64,000 nt of DNA from JADGNZ01 sp963715895 (GTDB lineage Bacteria; Acidobacteriota; Thermoanaerobaculia; Gp7-AA8). The stretch's first letter is position 1. The number at the start of each line of letters is the position of its first letter. Below, piece after piece: positions 33,235-42,423 of the stretch. The notes under the pieces are model-generated. The model was not told the DNA's origin and did not search any database. It saw nothing but the letters and a program-made list of their open reading frames with translations. The stretch is from the NCBI GenBank assembly GCA_963715895.1, contig OY970284.1, positions 4,154,001 through 4,218,000 of the forward strand. Direction: 5' to 3'. The position numbers and the translations under genes are program-made.

Positions 33235-34597
33235 GGCGCAGGAACACCACCACCGCCCGCGCGGAGCCGTCGCGGAACGTCTGCACGGGCGCATAGCCAT
33301 TCGCGATTAACGCAGCGGCGCGTGAGGGCACGTCGAGATCGGTCTCGTACATCGCCACGGCGTCGGCGCGCACCTCTTCGAGGTGCTCCGGCGGCGTGCC
33401 GACGTCCGACATCGCCATCCGGTCGCCGAGGTACAGCTTGTCGCCGAAGGCCCAGAGCTGGGAGGCGGCCACCGAGTGGATCGACGGGGTCGACGCCAGC
33501 CACTGCGCAGCCATCACCGCCGGCTGGGACTTGTGCGCGAAGTAGCGGATCCCATACAGATCCCACAGCATCGACGCCGCCAGCAGCGCCATGGCGATCC
33601 GGCGGTTGCGCATCGATGCGAACCCGATCGCGGCGGCCACGCAGAGGAACGGAATCATCACCTGCAGATAGCGCAGCTCCTTGTGCCTGATCGCGGAGAA
33701 GGCGACGAGCGGGATGACGACGAACCAGATGGCCCGGCTGCGGCGCGCGAACCAGAGCAGCGGAAGCAGCGCCGGCGAACACCACCGCACCAGGTTCGCG
33801 ACATACCACCACGGCGCCTGATACTTCACCCGCGACGCGAAGTCGGGCGCGACCACCGTGAGGTGCGCGAACTTGATGATGCTGGAGAAAGGCGTGCCCC
33901 AGGTCAGCCAGTCGTAGACGCCGACGGTGAGGAAGATGGAGATGGCGGTGCCGAGGAGGAGCCTCCAAGTTCCGGCAGGCACAGACAAGAGTGTCTGTGC
34001 CACATTGGCCCTGCTTGTTTGCGGAGTCTGCGCCTCATACCGGGGATCAATGTCTTGTCTGTGCCGCAGGGCGATCAGCACCGGAGCCAGAAACACGATC
34101 TCACTGAACCGGTCCGCGAACGCCACCCCCACCAACGCCCCCGCCGCAAACGGCCACTTCTCCACGATCAACGCGGCCGCGACAACGCACGCCGCCGCCA
34201 GCGTCCGCGGATAGATCGTGCTCCCGAATCCGAACGGTATCCAGTGCGTGGCGAAGAGCAACACAGCGACGAACGCCGCCTGCTGATTGCACCACCGCAA
34301 CGCCAGCCGGTACACCAGCCAGATCGTCAGCCCCGACAGCGCGATGAACGGCAGCGAGGTGAGGAAGATCGCCATCCGCGTCGACGCCCCGCGCGCCAGC
34401 CACACCACCGGTGCGACCACGACGTCCGGCACGAAGAGATTGCGGACGTCCCACGGCACATACGCCAGTCCCCGCGCCCGCCGGAACGCCTCGGACAGCA
34501 CTTCGACGTCGTCGCCGGTCAGGAATCCGTAGTAGCGATACGCAAGCCAGAGCTGCGCCGCGGCGACGGCGGCGATGATCGGGGCGAGCCTACGCAT
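33194..34597 (-). CDS. Polytopic glycosyltransferase, GT22-like mannosyltransferase
   Basis: 467 aa with about ten membrane helices. After the first helix comes TGDDVEVLSEAF, the acidic pair expected of a polyprenyl-phosphate-sugar-dependent GT-C enzyme. The loop RHKELRYLQVMIPFL matches the HKExRF signature of GT22 mannosyltransferases. It would transfer a sugar from a lipid carrier at the membrane; the acceptor is unknown. Residues about 178-210 translate a dispersed repeat (family F) that adds a hydrophilic insertion between helices. The start overlaps the ligA stop. Confidence 0.8.
   Translation of the reverse strand: MRRLAPIIAAVAAAQLWLAYRYYGFLTGDDVEVLSEAFRRARGLAYVPWDVRNLFVPDVVVAPVVWLARGASTRMAIFLTSLPFIALSGLTIWLVYRLALRWCNQQAAFVAVLLFATHWIPFGFGSTIYPRTLAAACVVAAALIVEKWPFAAGALVGVAFADRFSEIVFLAPVLIALRHRQDIDPRYEAQTPQTSRANVAQTLLSVPAGTWRLLLGTAISIFLTVGVYDWLTWGTPFSSIIKFAHLTVVAPDFASRVKYQAPWWYVANLVRWCSPALLPLLWFARRSRAIWFVVIPLVAFSAIRHKELRYLQVMIPFLCVAAAIGFASMRNRRIAMALLAASMLWDLYGIRYFAHKSQPAVMAAQWLASTPSIHSVAASQLWAFGDKLYLGDRMAMSDVGTPPEHLEEVRADAVAMYETDLDVPSRAAALIANGYAPVQTFRDGSARAVVVFLRPKNPSGTSDRARR
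33976..34072. repeat. Family F repeat inside the GT22-like coding region
   Basis: GGCACAGACAAGAGTGTCTG (itself a palindrome around AAGAGTGT), followed after about 65 bp by the partial inverted word TGTCTTGTCTGTGCCGC. The insertion keeps the reading frame open and is translated on the minus strand as ...NVAQTLLSVPAG. The related intergenic copy is at 38.4-38.5 kb. Confidence 0.85.
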
Positions 34598-36581
34598 CAC
34601 CGATCATCGCCAGGAACTCGTCCTCCGTCACGATCGGCACGTTCAGCGACCAGGCCTTCTCGAGTTTCGAGCCGGCTGCCTCGCCGGCCACGAGGTACGA
34701 CGTCTTCGCCGACACCGACCCCGAGGGCTTGCCTCCCTCGCGCTCGATCAGCTTGTGGATCTCGTCGCGGGAGTAACGGGCCAGCGTTCCGGTGACCACC
34801 AGCGTCTTCCCCGCCAGCCGGTCGCCCCGCACCGCGGCCACATGGGTCGGCGCCACGCCGAGCCGCCGCATCTTGGCCATTCGCTCGCGGTTCGCGGGGA
34901 CCGAGAAGTAGAAGGTGATCGACTCCGCCACCTTCGGCCCGATCTCGTCCACCTCCACCAGCTCCTCCGCCGAGGCGTTCATCAGCGCATCGATGGAACC
35001 GAAGCGGTTGGCCAGCAGCTTCGCCGCGCGCTCTCCGACCATGCGAATGCCGATGGCGAAGATGACTCGCGACAACTCCGCCGTCTTCGACTTCTCGATC
35101 CCCTCGCTCAGCTTGCGCGCCGACAGCTCCCCTTTCCCCGGCAGACTGGCTACTTCCGCCTCGGGGAGCTCGTACAGCGACGCGTAGTCGGTTATCAGTC
35201 CCGCCTCGAGCAGTTGGGTGATGGTCTGGTAGCCGAGCCCCTCAATGTCCATCGCCTTGCGCGCGCCGAAATGAAACAGCGACTCGCGCACGATGGCCGG
35301 GCATCCCTGGTTGATGCAGCGGATGGCCACCTCCCCTTCGAAGCGATGCAGCGGCTCGCCGCAGGTAGGGCAATGCGTCGGGAGCACAACCGGCTTCGTC
35401 CCCTCGGGGCGCTTGGCGGTCAAAACGTCGACCACTTTCGGGATGATGTCGCCGCCCTTCTCGACCACGATGTGATCCCCGACGCGTACATCCTTGCGCG
35501 CCACCTCGTCGAAGTTGTGCAGCGTGGCGTTGACGACCGTCGTCCCTCCGAGGTGAACCGGGTCGAACTCGGCCGCGGGCGTCACCGCGCCGGTACGCCC
35601 GACGGACAGATTGATGGCCCGCACCACCGTCTCCGCCGCCTCGGGGGGATATTTGAAAGCGATGGCCCAACGCGGGGCTTTCGATGTAGCACCAAGCTCC
35701 TGCTGCTGCGCGCGCCGATTGACTTTGATGACGATGCCGTCGATGTCGAAGGTCAGGCTGTGGCGCTGCTCGCGGATCGTTTCGATGAACGCCTCGACCG
35801 CGGCCATTCCCGCAAAGAGGTCCCGCTTCGGATTGAGCGGAAAGCCCATCGACTCCAGCATCTCGTACGCTTGCGACTGCGACGCCACGCGAATATCGTC
35901 GGTGGCGACGAGGTGATAGACGAATGCGCTCAGCCGCCGCTGGGCGACTAACTTGGGATCCTTCTGCCGCAGCGAGCCGGCGGCGGCGTTGCGCGGATTG
36001 GCCAGCACCGGCTGGCCTGCTTCTTCGAGCTGGTCGTTGAGGATCTTGAAATCGCCGGCGGAGATGTAGATCTCGCCGCGCACCTCCACCCGTTTCCACG
36101 TCGTGGTGATCTTCAACGGCAGCGCGCGCACGGTGCGGACATTCACCGTCACGTCATCGCCGCGCACGCCGTCGCCGCGCGTGGCCGCGCGCGTCAGGGC
36201 GCCGTTTTCGTAGAGCAGATCGATCGAAACCCCGTCGATCTTCAGCTCCGCCTCGTACTCGACCTCATCGACGCCCAGCCCCTTCTTCACCCGCGCGTCC
36301 CACTCGTGGAGCTCTTCCAGCGTGTAGGCGTTCTCGATCGACAGCATCGGCGGATCGTGAATCACCGTGACGAAGTCGCCGCTCATCGGCGCACCGCCGA
36401 CGCGTTGCGAGGGGGAGTTCGGATCGGCGAATTCGGGATGGGCCGCCTCGAGCTCCTGCAGGCGCTTCAACTGCTGATCGAACTCGAAGTCGCTGATCTC
36501 CGGCGCCGCCTCGAGGTAATAGAGCCGGTTGTGCCGCTCCAGCTCCGCGCGCAGTTTGTCGATCTCTTTCTTCGGCGTCAT
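34590..36581 (-). CDS. ligA: NAD-dependent DNA ligase
   Basis: 663 aa from ATG 36581. Complete domain order: Ia (NRLYYLEAAPEISDFEFD), adenylation domain with the lysine in ELKIDGVSI, OB fold (GRTGAVTPAAEFDPVHLGG), a four-cysteine zinc finger (CPTCGEPL...CINQGCPA), helix-hairpin-helix repeats and a C-terminal BRCT domain (GKTLVVTGTLARYSRDEI). It seals nicks in replication and repair. Its start overlaps the PH-like gene stop by four bases and its stop overlaps the mannosyltransferase start, so the three are probably co-transcribed. Confidence 0.97.
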   Translation of the reverse strand: MTPKKEIDKLRAELERHNRLYYLEAAPEISDFEFDQQLKRLQELEAAHPEFADPNSPSQRVGGAPMSGDFVTVIHDPPMLSIENAYTLEELHEWDARVKKGLGVDEVEYEAELKIDGVSIDLLYENGALTRAATRGDGVRGDDVTVNVRTVRALPLKITTTWKRVEVRGEIYISAGDFKILNDQLEEAGQPVLANPRNAAAGSLRQKDPKLVAQRRLSAFVYHLVATDDIRVASQSQAYEMLESMGFPLNPKRDLFAGMAAVEAFIETIREQRHSLTFDIDGIVIKVNRRAQQQELGATSKAPRWAIAFKYPPEAAETVVRAINLSVGRTGAVTPAAEFDPVHLGGTTVVNATLHNFDEVARKDVRVGDHIVVEKGGDIIPKVVDVLTAKRPEGTKPVVLPTHCPTCGEPLHRFEGEVAIRCINQGCPAIVRESLFHFGARKAMDIEGLGYQTITQLLEAGLITDYASLYELPEAEVASLPGKGELSARKLSEGIEKSKTAELSRVIFAIGIRMVGERAAKLLANRFGSIDALMNASAEELVEVDEIGPKVAESITFYFSVPANRERMAKMRRLGVAPTHVAAVRGDRLAGKTLVVTGTLARYSRDEIHKLIEREGGKPSGSVSAKTSYLVAGEAAGSKLEKAWSLNVPIVTEDEFLAMIGDA

Positions 36582-37078
36582 TGCGGTCTCGAAAGATATC
36601 GCGACCTTTCCACAGTTTTCTCCACGAATCCCATCCCCCGCAGCCTTCCATCCACCTCGGCCAGAAAGTACCGCCGCCCTTTGATCAGGTTCAGGTTCAT
36701 GGCCACGAAGCGCATGCCGCGCGGGGTGTCGTAGTAGACGATCATCCGGTCGCCGCCGGTCATCTGTTCGGTGCCGCGGATCTCCGTCCAGCGCAGCGTG
36801 CGCGAGCGGAACTGATGGAGCGGGCGGAGGGTCAGCGTCTCGTTGCCAATCTCCGCGACCGCGCGCCGCGCGCCGAGCCAGACCTTGAGGCCGCCGATCC
36901 AGAGCGTGCCGATGTAGACCCAGATGGCGCGCTCGCCGATCCAGCCGTAGCGCGCGGCCGGGTTTGCAATGAGTGCAATGACCATGGCCGCGGTTACACC
37001 CGCCGCAACGAGCACGATCGACGCGCCGGCGCGCCGTACCCACGGCCGGAACGCGTAACTCTCAGAAGCGTCCGTCAT
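36578..37078 (-). CDS. Small membrane protein with PH-like domain
   Basis: 166 aa. Two membrane helices (residues 16-38 and 48-68) followed by a beta-rich cytoplasmic domain (ETLTLRPLHQFRSRTLRWTEIRGTEQM...YYDTPRGMRFVAMNLNLI) resembling the bacterial PH-like (YdbT/DUF304) domains. Function unknown. It immediately precedes ligA with an ATGA overlap, so its expression is tied to the ligase. Confidence 0.7.
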   Translation of the reverse strand: MTDASESYAFRPWVRRAGASIVLVAAGVTAAMVIALIANPAARYGWIGERAIWVYIGTLWIGGLKVWLGARRAVAEIGNETLTLRPLHQFRSRTLRWTEIRGTEQMTGGDRMIVYYDTPRGMRFVAMNLNLIKGRRYFLAEVDGRLRGMGFVEKTVERSRYLSRPQ

Positions 37079-37135
37079 TGCCTGTCATCGCCCGATACCG
37101 TAAGCTCTTACGGCGCCTAAACTTGAGGCCGGTAT

Positions 37136-37606
37136 GTGTTTCGCATGATGGCCATTCGCGGAGAGCCGAACGTAGTGACGATGACTGAGAAGATCGACGG
37201 GAGTGGCCGCAGGATTCTGGTAATCGACGACGATCTCGCCATCCGCGTGCTGCTGCAGGCGGTCCTCAAGCGGATGAAGTTCGAGGTCGAGCTGGCGGAA
37301 GACGGCGCGGTCGGACTGGAAAAAGTGCGGCATGACAGGGCGTACGACCTGATTCTCCTCGATCTGATGATGCCGCGCGTCAACGGCTACGAGTTCATCG
37401 AGCAGATCGGCCGCGACTACCCCGGCCAGCGTCCCCACATCATCGTCTTCACCGCCGCCGGCAAACGCGGCGTCGAGAAGATCCCGGCCGACGCGGTCTG
37501 CAACTCCATCCTCAAGCCGTTCGACCTCGAGAAGTTCATCGAGATGATCGCCGAGTGTCTGCAAGGTCCGCACGGCAGTCAAGGCGTCCCGCCGCCGGCA
37601 GTCTGA
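37136..37606 (+). CDS. Single-domain response regulator (CheY-like)
   Basis: Up to 156 aa. Receiver domain only: ILVIDDDLAIRVLLQ (acidic pair), phospho-acceptor in LILLDLMMPRVNGYEF, the Thr in VFTAAGK and the Lys in ILKPFDLEKF. No output domain, so it would act by protein contact or as a phosphorelay shuttle. No kinase gene is adjacent. ATG 37136, 37145 and 37181 are all possible starts and none has a strong ribosome-binding site. The 3' end overlaps trmJ by 28 bp, tail to tail. Confidence 0.85.
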   Translation: MFRMMAIRGEPNVVTMTEKIDGSGRRILVIDDDLAIRVLLQAVLKRMKFEVELAEDGAVGLEKVRHDRAYDLILLDLMMPRVNGYEFIEQIGRDYPGQRPHIIVFTAAGKRGVEKIPADAVCNSILKPFDLEKFIEMIAECLQGPHGSQGVPPPAV

Positions 37607-38295
37607 GCGAGCTTCCACTCGATCTGCCGGAGGATGCCGAGGAGGATGGTGGCCTCGCGGCCGTCGAGATTGGCGCGCGCGGAGATGGTGCGCAGATCGT
37701 CGTAGACGCGGTAGGGATTGTCGCCGTGCAGGAATCCGATCTCGACCAGCAGCGACTGCACGCGCTCATGAAGCCGCTCGATCCGCGCCGCCGGAGCCAG
37801 CTCCCGCGCTGCCGGCGCACGCGAGGTCGTCGACAGCTCGTAGCAGAAGACGCCCACCGACTGCGCCAGATTCATCGTCGGAAAGAACGGATCGGTCGGG
37901 ATGACCGCCGTGCGCTGGCACTGGATCACCTCTTCCCACGTCAGCCCGCTGTCCTCGCGGCCGAAGACGAGCGCCAGCGTCTGGGCGTCGTCGAGCGAGG
38001 CGGAGAGCTGCGCCACCTCGACCGGATTCAGATCGACCGGCGTCGTCCGCTCGCGTGCCGAGGTCGTGGCCACTGTCACATGTGCATCGGCCAGCGCGTG
38101 GTGCAACGCCGGCGCGAAGTGCGCCTTCTCCACGACGTCCTCCGCGCCGCTGGCCCACCATCCCGCCAGCGGATGCAGCTTCGGATGATCGCCGACGATC
38201 CAGAGATCGCAGAACCCGAAGTTCTTCATCACCCGCGCCGCCGCCCCGACATTGCCGGCTTCCTTCGGTTCGACGAGGACGATACGGAGTGGCAT
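37579..38295 (-). CDS. trmJ: tRNA (cytidine/uridine-2'-O-)-methyltransferase TrmJ-like
   Basis: 238 aa SPOUT methyltransferase. N-terminal VLVEPKEAGNVGAAARVMKNFGF, then LALVFGREDSGLTWEEV and IPTDPFFPTMNLAQSVGVFCYEL are the three SpoU motifs that form the trefoil knot binding S-adenosylmethionine. The C-terminal extension of about 75 residues fits TrmJ, which methylates position 32 of tRNAs, rather than TrmL. The gene stands alone. Confidence 0.88.
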   Translation of the reverse strand: MPLRIVLVEPKEAGNVGAAARVMKNFGFCDLWIVGDHPKLHPLAGWWASGAEDVVEKAHFAPALHHALADAHVTVATTSARERTTPVDLNPVEVAQLSASLDDAQTLALVFGREDSGLTWEEVIQCQRTAVIPTDPFFPTMNLAQSVGVFCYELSTTSRAPAARELAPAARIERLHERVQSLLVEIGFLHGDNPYRVYDDLRTISARANLDGREATILLGILRQIEWKLAQTAGGGTP

Positions 38296-38399
38296 GTCGG
38301 CGATCTTATCCTGCCGCGTAGACGGCAGGATCTCCGGTCATCCCGCGCGACTCCGGCCACAAGTGAGGGACCGATGGCGCACACTCTTCAGTCATGGCG

Positions 38400-38510
38400 A
38401 GTACCGGCACAGACAAGAGTGTCTGTGCCACATTGGCCGTCGGTATTGGCAGAAGAGTGGAGTCTTGCGGGACCGATGTGGCACAGACACTCTTGTCTGT
38501 GCCGGGACTT
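38400..38510. repeat. Dispersed inverted repeat, family F (intergenic copy)
   Basis: GGCACAGACAAGAGTGTCTG...GCCACATTGGCC at 38406-38437 faces its reverse complement ATGTGGCACAGACACTCTTG...GTGCC at 38477-38504. The 38296-38563 gap shows no other structure. Confidence 0.9.
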
Positions 38511-38563
38511 GGCAGATCCCTACCAAGTGCCACCGGAGATCCTGACATCTCGCTGCGCTCGCG

Positions 38564-39892
38564 TCAGGATGGACTCCTCAGCTTCCTGATTGCCGCAATC
38601 ATCCGATCCACATCTCCCCGCTCCGTCCGCGGATTGATCATCGTCACCCGCAGCACGCGTTGGCCCTTGAGCACTGTCGACGTGATCCAGGCCTGTCCCG
38701 ATCGGATCAATTTCTCGCGCAACGCGGCGTTCGTCTCGTCGTCGCTGCGGTGGCGGAAGCAGAAGATGTTGAACCGCGGGACATGCATTGCCTCGAAGTC
38801 GTCCGACGCCGCCACCTGCTCGTACACGTAGCGCGTCAAGTCCGTCACATGCTCCATCGCCTCGACGAAGGGACGGGTACCCGACGTCTGCAGCGTCAGC
38901 CACAGCTTGACGGCGTCGGCGCGTTTGGAGCACTGAATGGTCATCTCGCCGATGTTGTCGCCCGCGCGCTCGGCGTTGAAGAGATAGGGCGCATCGGCCT
39001 CGAAGGCGCGGCGCAGCCAGCGCCCCTCGCGTACCAGGATTACGCCGAGGGAGAGCGACATCCAAAGCATCTTGTGTGGATCCCACGTCAGAGAGTCGGC
39101 CAGATCGAGACCGTCGACCAGCGGCCGCAGCCGGTCGCTGAGAACGACCGAGGCGCCGTGCGCGGCATCGACGTGGAGCCAGGTGTCGTACTTGTCGCGC
39201 AGCGAGGCGATGGCTCGAAGATCGTCGAAGGCCCCTGTGGCCGTCGACCCCGAGGTAGCCACGATGGCCATGACTTCGCCGGCATCGCGCAGCGCGGTTT
39301 CGAGAGCCGCTACATCCAGCCGGTGCTCCGCATCCGTCGGAATCTTGATCACATCGTCCGAGGCGATGCCCATGATCGACGCCGCGCGGGCGATGGAGTA
39401 GTGGGCATCCGCGGAGCAAAGGATCTTCGTACGACCGGGAGTGCGCGCCCTCGCCGCCAGCAACGCCGTCAGATTCGCCGCCGAGCCGCCGGAGACCGCG
39501 GTGCCGAGGGATGTCGAGGGATAGCCGACGCGATCGGCCAGCCAGCGAACCACCTCCTGCTCGATCACCGTCCCGATCGGGCTCATCTCGAACACCGCCG
39601 TCGACTGATTCAGCGTCGAGATCACCAGATCGCCGATCACCGCGCTGGGAAACGGCGGGCAGACCTGATGCCCCATGTACGCCGGATGATGAAGCTGGAT
39701 GGCGTTCTCCATCAGCAGCCGGATGAGCGCCATCGGCTCCGCGCCACCGCCGTCATCAATCCGAACCTTCGCCCGCAGCTCCTCCGACGTCTGCCAGTCG
39801 ACCACCCGCCGCCCGGAGACGTTCTCCACATGATCGAACAGCGCATCGACGGTGGCGTGCGCCAGCGCGCGCATGGAGGAATCGAAAAGCAT
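38564..39892 (-). CDS. PLP-dependent group II amino acid decarboxylase
   Basis: 442 aa from ATG 39892. Fold-type I enzyme: HHPAYMGHQVCPPFPSAVIGDL in the substrate region, GTAVSGGSAANLTALL, the PLP-contacting WLHVDAAHGAS and the Schiff-base lysine in WDPHKMLWM. Overall it is closest to aromatic-L-amino-acid/glutamate-type decarboxylases. The amine produced cannot be predicted. It is monocistronic, and a strong hairpin (39907-39928) lies just before the start, in the likely leader. Confidence 0.88.
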   Translation of the reverse strand: MLFDSSMRALAHATVDALFDHVENVSGRRVVDWQTSEELRAKVRIDDGGGAEPMALIRLLMENAIQLHHPAYMGHQVCPPFPSAVIGDLVISTLNQSTAVFEMSPIGTVIEQEVVRWLADRVGYPSTSLGTAVSGGSAANLTALLAARARTPGRTKILCSADAHYSIARAASIMGIASDDVIKIPTDAEHRLDVAALETALRDAGEVMAIVATSGSTATGAFDDLRAIASLRDKYDTWLHVDAAHGASVVLSDRLRPLVDGLDLADSLTWDPHKMLWMSLSLGVILVREGRWLRRAFEADAPYLFNAERAGDNIGEMTIQCSKRADAVKLWLTLQTSGTRPFVEAMEHVTDLTRYVYEQVAASDDFEAMHVPRFNIFCFRHRSDDETNAALREKLIRSGQAWITSTVLKGQRVLRVTMINPRTERGDVDRMIAAIRKLRSPS

Positions 39893-39906
39893 GGGCGCGG
39901 ATTGTA

Positions 39907-39928
39907 GTTGACGGCGAAAGCCGTCAAC
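39907..39928 (+). other. Perfect 9-bp hairpin with GAAA loop in the decarboxylase leader region
   Basis: GTTGACGGC-GAAA-GCCGTCAAC. On the minus strand, which is the sense of the decarboxylase, the loop reads TTTC. It ends 15 bp before the start codon and could influence translation, or be part of a dispersed repeat; only this copy is seen here. Confidence 0.6.
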
Positions 39929-40028
39929 CGGAGCGCTGGCGTCTCGCCGGCTGGCCCAGAGGCGTCTCCCCTCCGCGTATGTCATACCGATAGATTCATT
40001 TGTATCCGCAGCCGTCGAGACGCCGGCC

Positions 40029-40057
40029 TTGACTCCCGGAATCTACCGAGGGACACT
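40029..40057 (+). promoter_or_regulatory. Candidate sigma-70-type promoter for a small RNA
   Basis: TTGACT (40029-40034), 17-bp spacer, GACACT (40052-40057). The -35 is close to consensus; the -10 matches three of six positions. It points to the short transcript ending at the terminator below. Confidence 0.35.
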
Positions 40058-40063
40058 CTCGTT

Positions 40064-40131
40064 CAGAAATTAAAGGATTGGGGATTCCCGGTCGACAAGG
40101 GGCCTCGGCGGATGCGCCGGGGCCTTTTGTT
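40064..40131 (+). ncRNA. Candidate small RNA of about 70 nt
   Basis: The stretch between the candidate promoter and the terminator has no supported reading frame and no homology I recognise. It contains GGGGATTCCC and a strong terminal hairpin. It sits between divergent-facing gene ends (decarboxylase start, DUF3800 stop), so the plus-strand terminator would otherwise serve no gene. Confidence 0.3.
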
Positions 40132-40133
40132 TT
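40097..40133 (+). terminator. Rho-independent terminator
   Basis: Stem GGCCTCGGCG (40101-40110), loop GATG, stem CGCCGGGGCC (40115-40124) with one G-U pair, extended by AAGG/TTTT, then TTTTGTTTT. Read on the minus strand the run of T is absent, so it terminates plus-strand transcription. Confidence 0.75.
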
Positions 40134-40887
40134 ACGGAAACACTTTGAGCCCCCACCCTTCGATCACGCCAGAAGGGCTTCGGTCCATCTTCTTTTGGAT
40201 TACTTGAAAAGCACGATTCGGCTGGTCAGGGGCGAGGACATGACGTCCAATCGGTCGAGCGATGAGGTCAGCGATCTGGAGACCCGGAACGTTAGCTGCC
40301 TTCGGTACGAAGCGAGGATCCATCGGGAACACCTCGTTCCGATAGTTGCCTCCGGCGCATACTCGCCTGAACTCCAACTCCAGCTCATCATCCTCGCGCT
40401 TACCGCGGCATTCGAGAATCACCGTCGTCCGTCCCGATTGCTTTCGCGCAAGCCACTTCGCCACGCGTTCCAGACCGAAACCGAGCGCGATTTCGTATGG
40501 GTTATTCGGCTGTGAGTATCGATCCACCAATCGATCTTTTCGGATTGCCGAGGCGATCACAACCATGGCTGACGCGTCGATGATTGTCGTCAGTTCTTCG
40601 AGAAATGCTGCTTTGCGGCTCTTCTCGCGGAGAACAGCGAAGTCGCCCAGGTCTTTCCGGATCTCGCGCTCATGGAGAACGACCTGATCGTGACCGAAGT
40701 GCTTGAACTTGAACTCCGTCACGGCCGGCAAAAGAGTCCGCGAGTAATCCTGCTTCGCGATGATGCAGAACGCCAGGACGAATACGGGGTACTGCGGATC
40801 GATTCTGTCGAGCCCGTGGTCGCCGCTTTCATCCACAAAGACGAGATGATCTCCACAGTCCATCGCACGATCTTCTGCGGTCAGCAA
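40132..40887 (-). CDS. DUF3800 domain protein
   Basis: 251 aa (TTG start; ATG 40863 is an alternative). N-terminal LVFVDESGDHGLDRID is the acidic signature of DUF3800, which has an RNase H-like fold. IILECRGKREDDELE-like and GLQIADLIARPIGRHV blocks complete the domain. Members are scattered among mobile and defence-associated genes; the activity is not established here. It is a lone gene reading towards the small-RNA terminator. Confidence 0.85.
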   Translation of the reverse strand: MLTAEDRAMDCGDHLVFVDESGDHGLDRIDPQYPVFVLAFCIIAKQDYSRTLLPAVTEFKFKHFGHDQVVLHEREIRKDLGDFAVLREKSRKAAFLEELTTIIDASAMVVIASAIRKDRLVDRYSQPNNPYEIALGFGLERVAKWLARKQSGRTTVILECRGKREDDELELEFRRVCAGGNYRNEVFPMDPRFVPKAANVPGLQIADLIARPIGRHVLAPDQPNRAFQVIQKKMDRSPSGVIEGWGLKVFP

Positions 40888-40944
40888 TCATAAGAGGACC
40901 TGCGCCCTCGGCGGCGGACCAGTTTCCGCTATCCTTCACCAATC

Positions 40945-42360
40945 GTGCAGACACCACCACCCCACTCCGACGCCCTCGTCTTCTTCGGCGCTACCGGCGA
41001 TCTCGCCTACAAGATGATCTTCCCCGCCTTGCAGGCGCTGATCAAGCGGGGGAATCTCGACGTTCCCGTGATCGGAGTGGCCAAGGCCGGCTGGTCGCTC
41101 GATCAGTTGCGCGAGCGGGCCCGCAACAGCCTCGCCGAGCACGGCGGCGGCGTCGATGAAGCAGCGTTCACCAAACTCGTCTCGCTGCTGCAGTACATCG
41201 ACGGCGACTACAACGACAACGACACCTTCGACCGCTTGCGCAAGGCCCTCGGCGCCGCCGAACATCCGCTGCACTATCTGGCCATCCCGTCGAGCATGTT
41301 TGCAGTCGTCGCGGGACAGCTCGGCCGCTCCGGCTGCGCCAAAGGCGCCCGCGTCGTCATCGAGAAGCCCTTCGGACGCGACCTCGCCTCGGCACTGGAA
41401 CTCAATGCCGCGCTCCTGGCCGTCTTCGACGAGAAGGCCATCTTCCGCGTCGACCATTATCTCGGCAAGGAGCCGGTGCAGAACCTCCTCTACTTCCGCT
41501 TCGCCAACTCCTTCCTCGAGCCGCTCTGGAACCGCAACTTCGTCCGCAGCGTGCAGATCACCATGGCCGAGAACTTCGGCGTGCAGGGACGCGGTGCCAT
41601 GTACGAGGAGACCGGCGCCATCCGCGACGTCGTGCAGAACCACCTGCTCCAGGTCGTGGCCAGCCTGGCCATGGAAGCGCCGCAGAGCGGAACGCCCGAG
41701 CAGGTCCGCGACGCCCGCGCCCGCGTTCTGGAGGCCATCCAGCCGATCGACCCCGCCAACGTCGTGCTCGGACAATTCCGCGGATACCACGCCGAAAAAG
41801 GGGTCGCTCCCGAATCGAAGACCGAGACCTTCGCCGCGCTAAGCCTCGAAATCGCCAGTTGGCGATGGGCCGGCGTACCGTTCTACATCCGCGCCGGTAA
41901 ATCGCTTCCGGTGACCTGCACCGAGGTGCTGGTCGAGCTCGATCCACCGCCGCTGGCCATCTTTCAGGCCGACCACGTCACCCGCGAGAACGCCAACTAC
42001 GTCCGCTTCCGCCTCGGCCCCGACGTCGCCATCGCCATGGGCGTGCGCTCCAAGGTGCCGGGCGATGGGATGATCGGCCAGAACGTCGAGCTCCTGGCCG
42101 TCAGCAACGTCGTCGGACAGATGGGCCCCTACGAGCGCCTCCTCGGCGACGCCATGAAAGGCGACGCCACCCTCTTCGCCCGCGAAGACATGGTCGAAGC
42201 CGAATGGCGCGTCGTCGACCCGATCGTCAACCACGACATCCCGGTACACGAGTACGAGCCGGGCACCTGGGGCCCCTCCGAAGCCGCTGCCGTGATCGCT
42301 GGCGGTAAATGGCACGACCCCTCGCCAAACGGAGAGAAAGAACCGGGCGCCCCGGCGTAG
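40945..42360 (+). CDS. zwf: Glucose-6-phosphate 1-dehydrogenase
   Basis: 471 aa from a GTG start. NADP-binding FFGATGDLAYKMIFPAL, EKPFGRDL, and the active-site segment FRVDHYLGKEPVQNLL with the catalytic His and Lys are intact. It makes 6-phosphogluconolactone and NADPH, opening the pentose phosphate or Entner-Doudoroff route. The gene is monocistronic; no gnd or pgl gene follows. The C-terminal EKEPGAPA tail is poorly conserved. Confidence 0.95.
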   Translation: MQTPPPHSDALVFFGATGDLAYKMIFPALQALIKRGNLDVPVIGVAKAGWSLDQLRERARNSLAEHGGGVDEAAFTKLVSLLQYIDGDYNDNDTFDRLRKALGAAEHPLHYLAIPSSMFAVVAGQLGRSGCAKGARVVIEKPFGRDLASALELNAALLAVFDEKAIFRVDHYLGKEPVQNLLYFRFANSFLEPLWNRNFVRSVQITMAENFGVQGRGAMYEETGAIRDVVQNHLLQVVASLAMEAPQSGTPEQVRDARARVLEAIQPIDPANVVLGQFRGYHAEKGVAPESKTETFAALSLEIASWRWAGVPFYIRAGKSLPVTCTEVLVELDPPPLAIFQADHVTRENANYVRFRLGPDVAIAMGVRSKVPGDGMIGQNVELLAVSNVVGQMGPYERLLGDAMKGDATLFAREDMVEAEWRVVDPIVNHDIPVHEYEPGTWGPSEAAAVIAGGKWHDPSPNGEKEPGAPA

Positions 42361-42423
42361 TCCTGGAAGCGGGGCGTCCCGCCAGCCCGCGCTTGGACCG
42401 CCGTCAGGAGACTTCGAGCTGCG

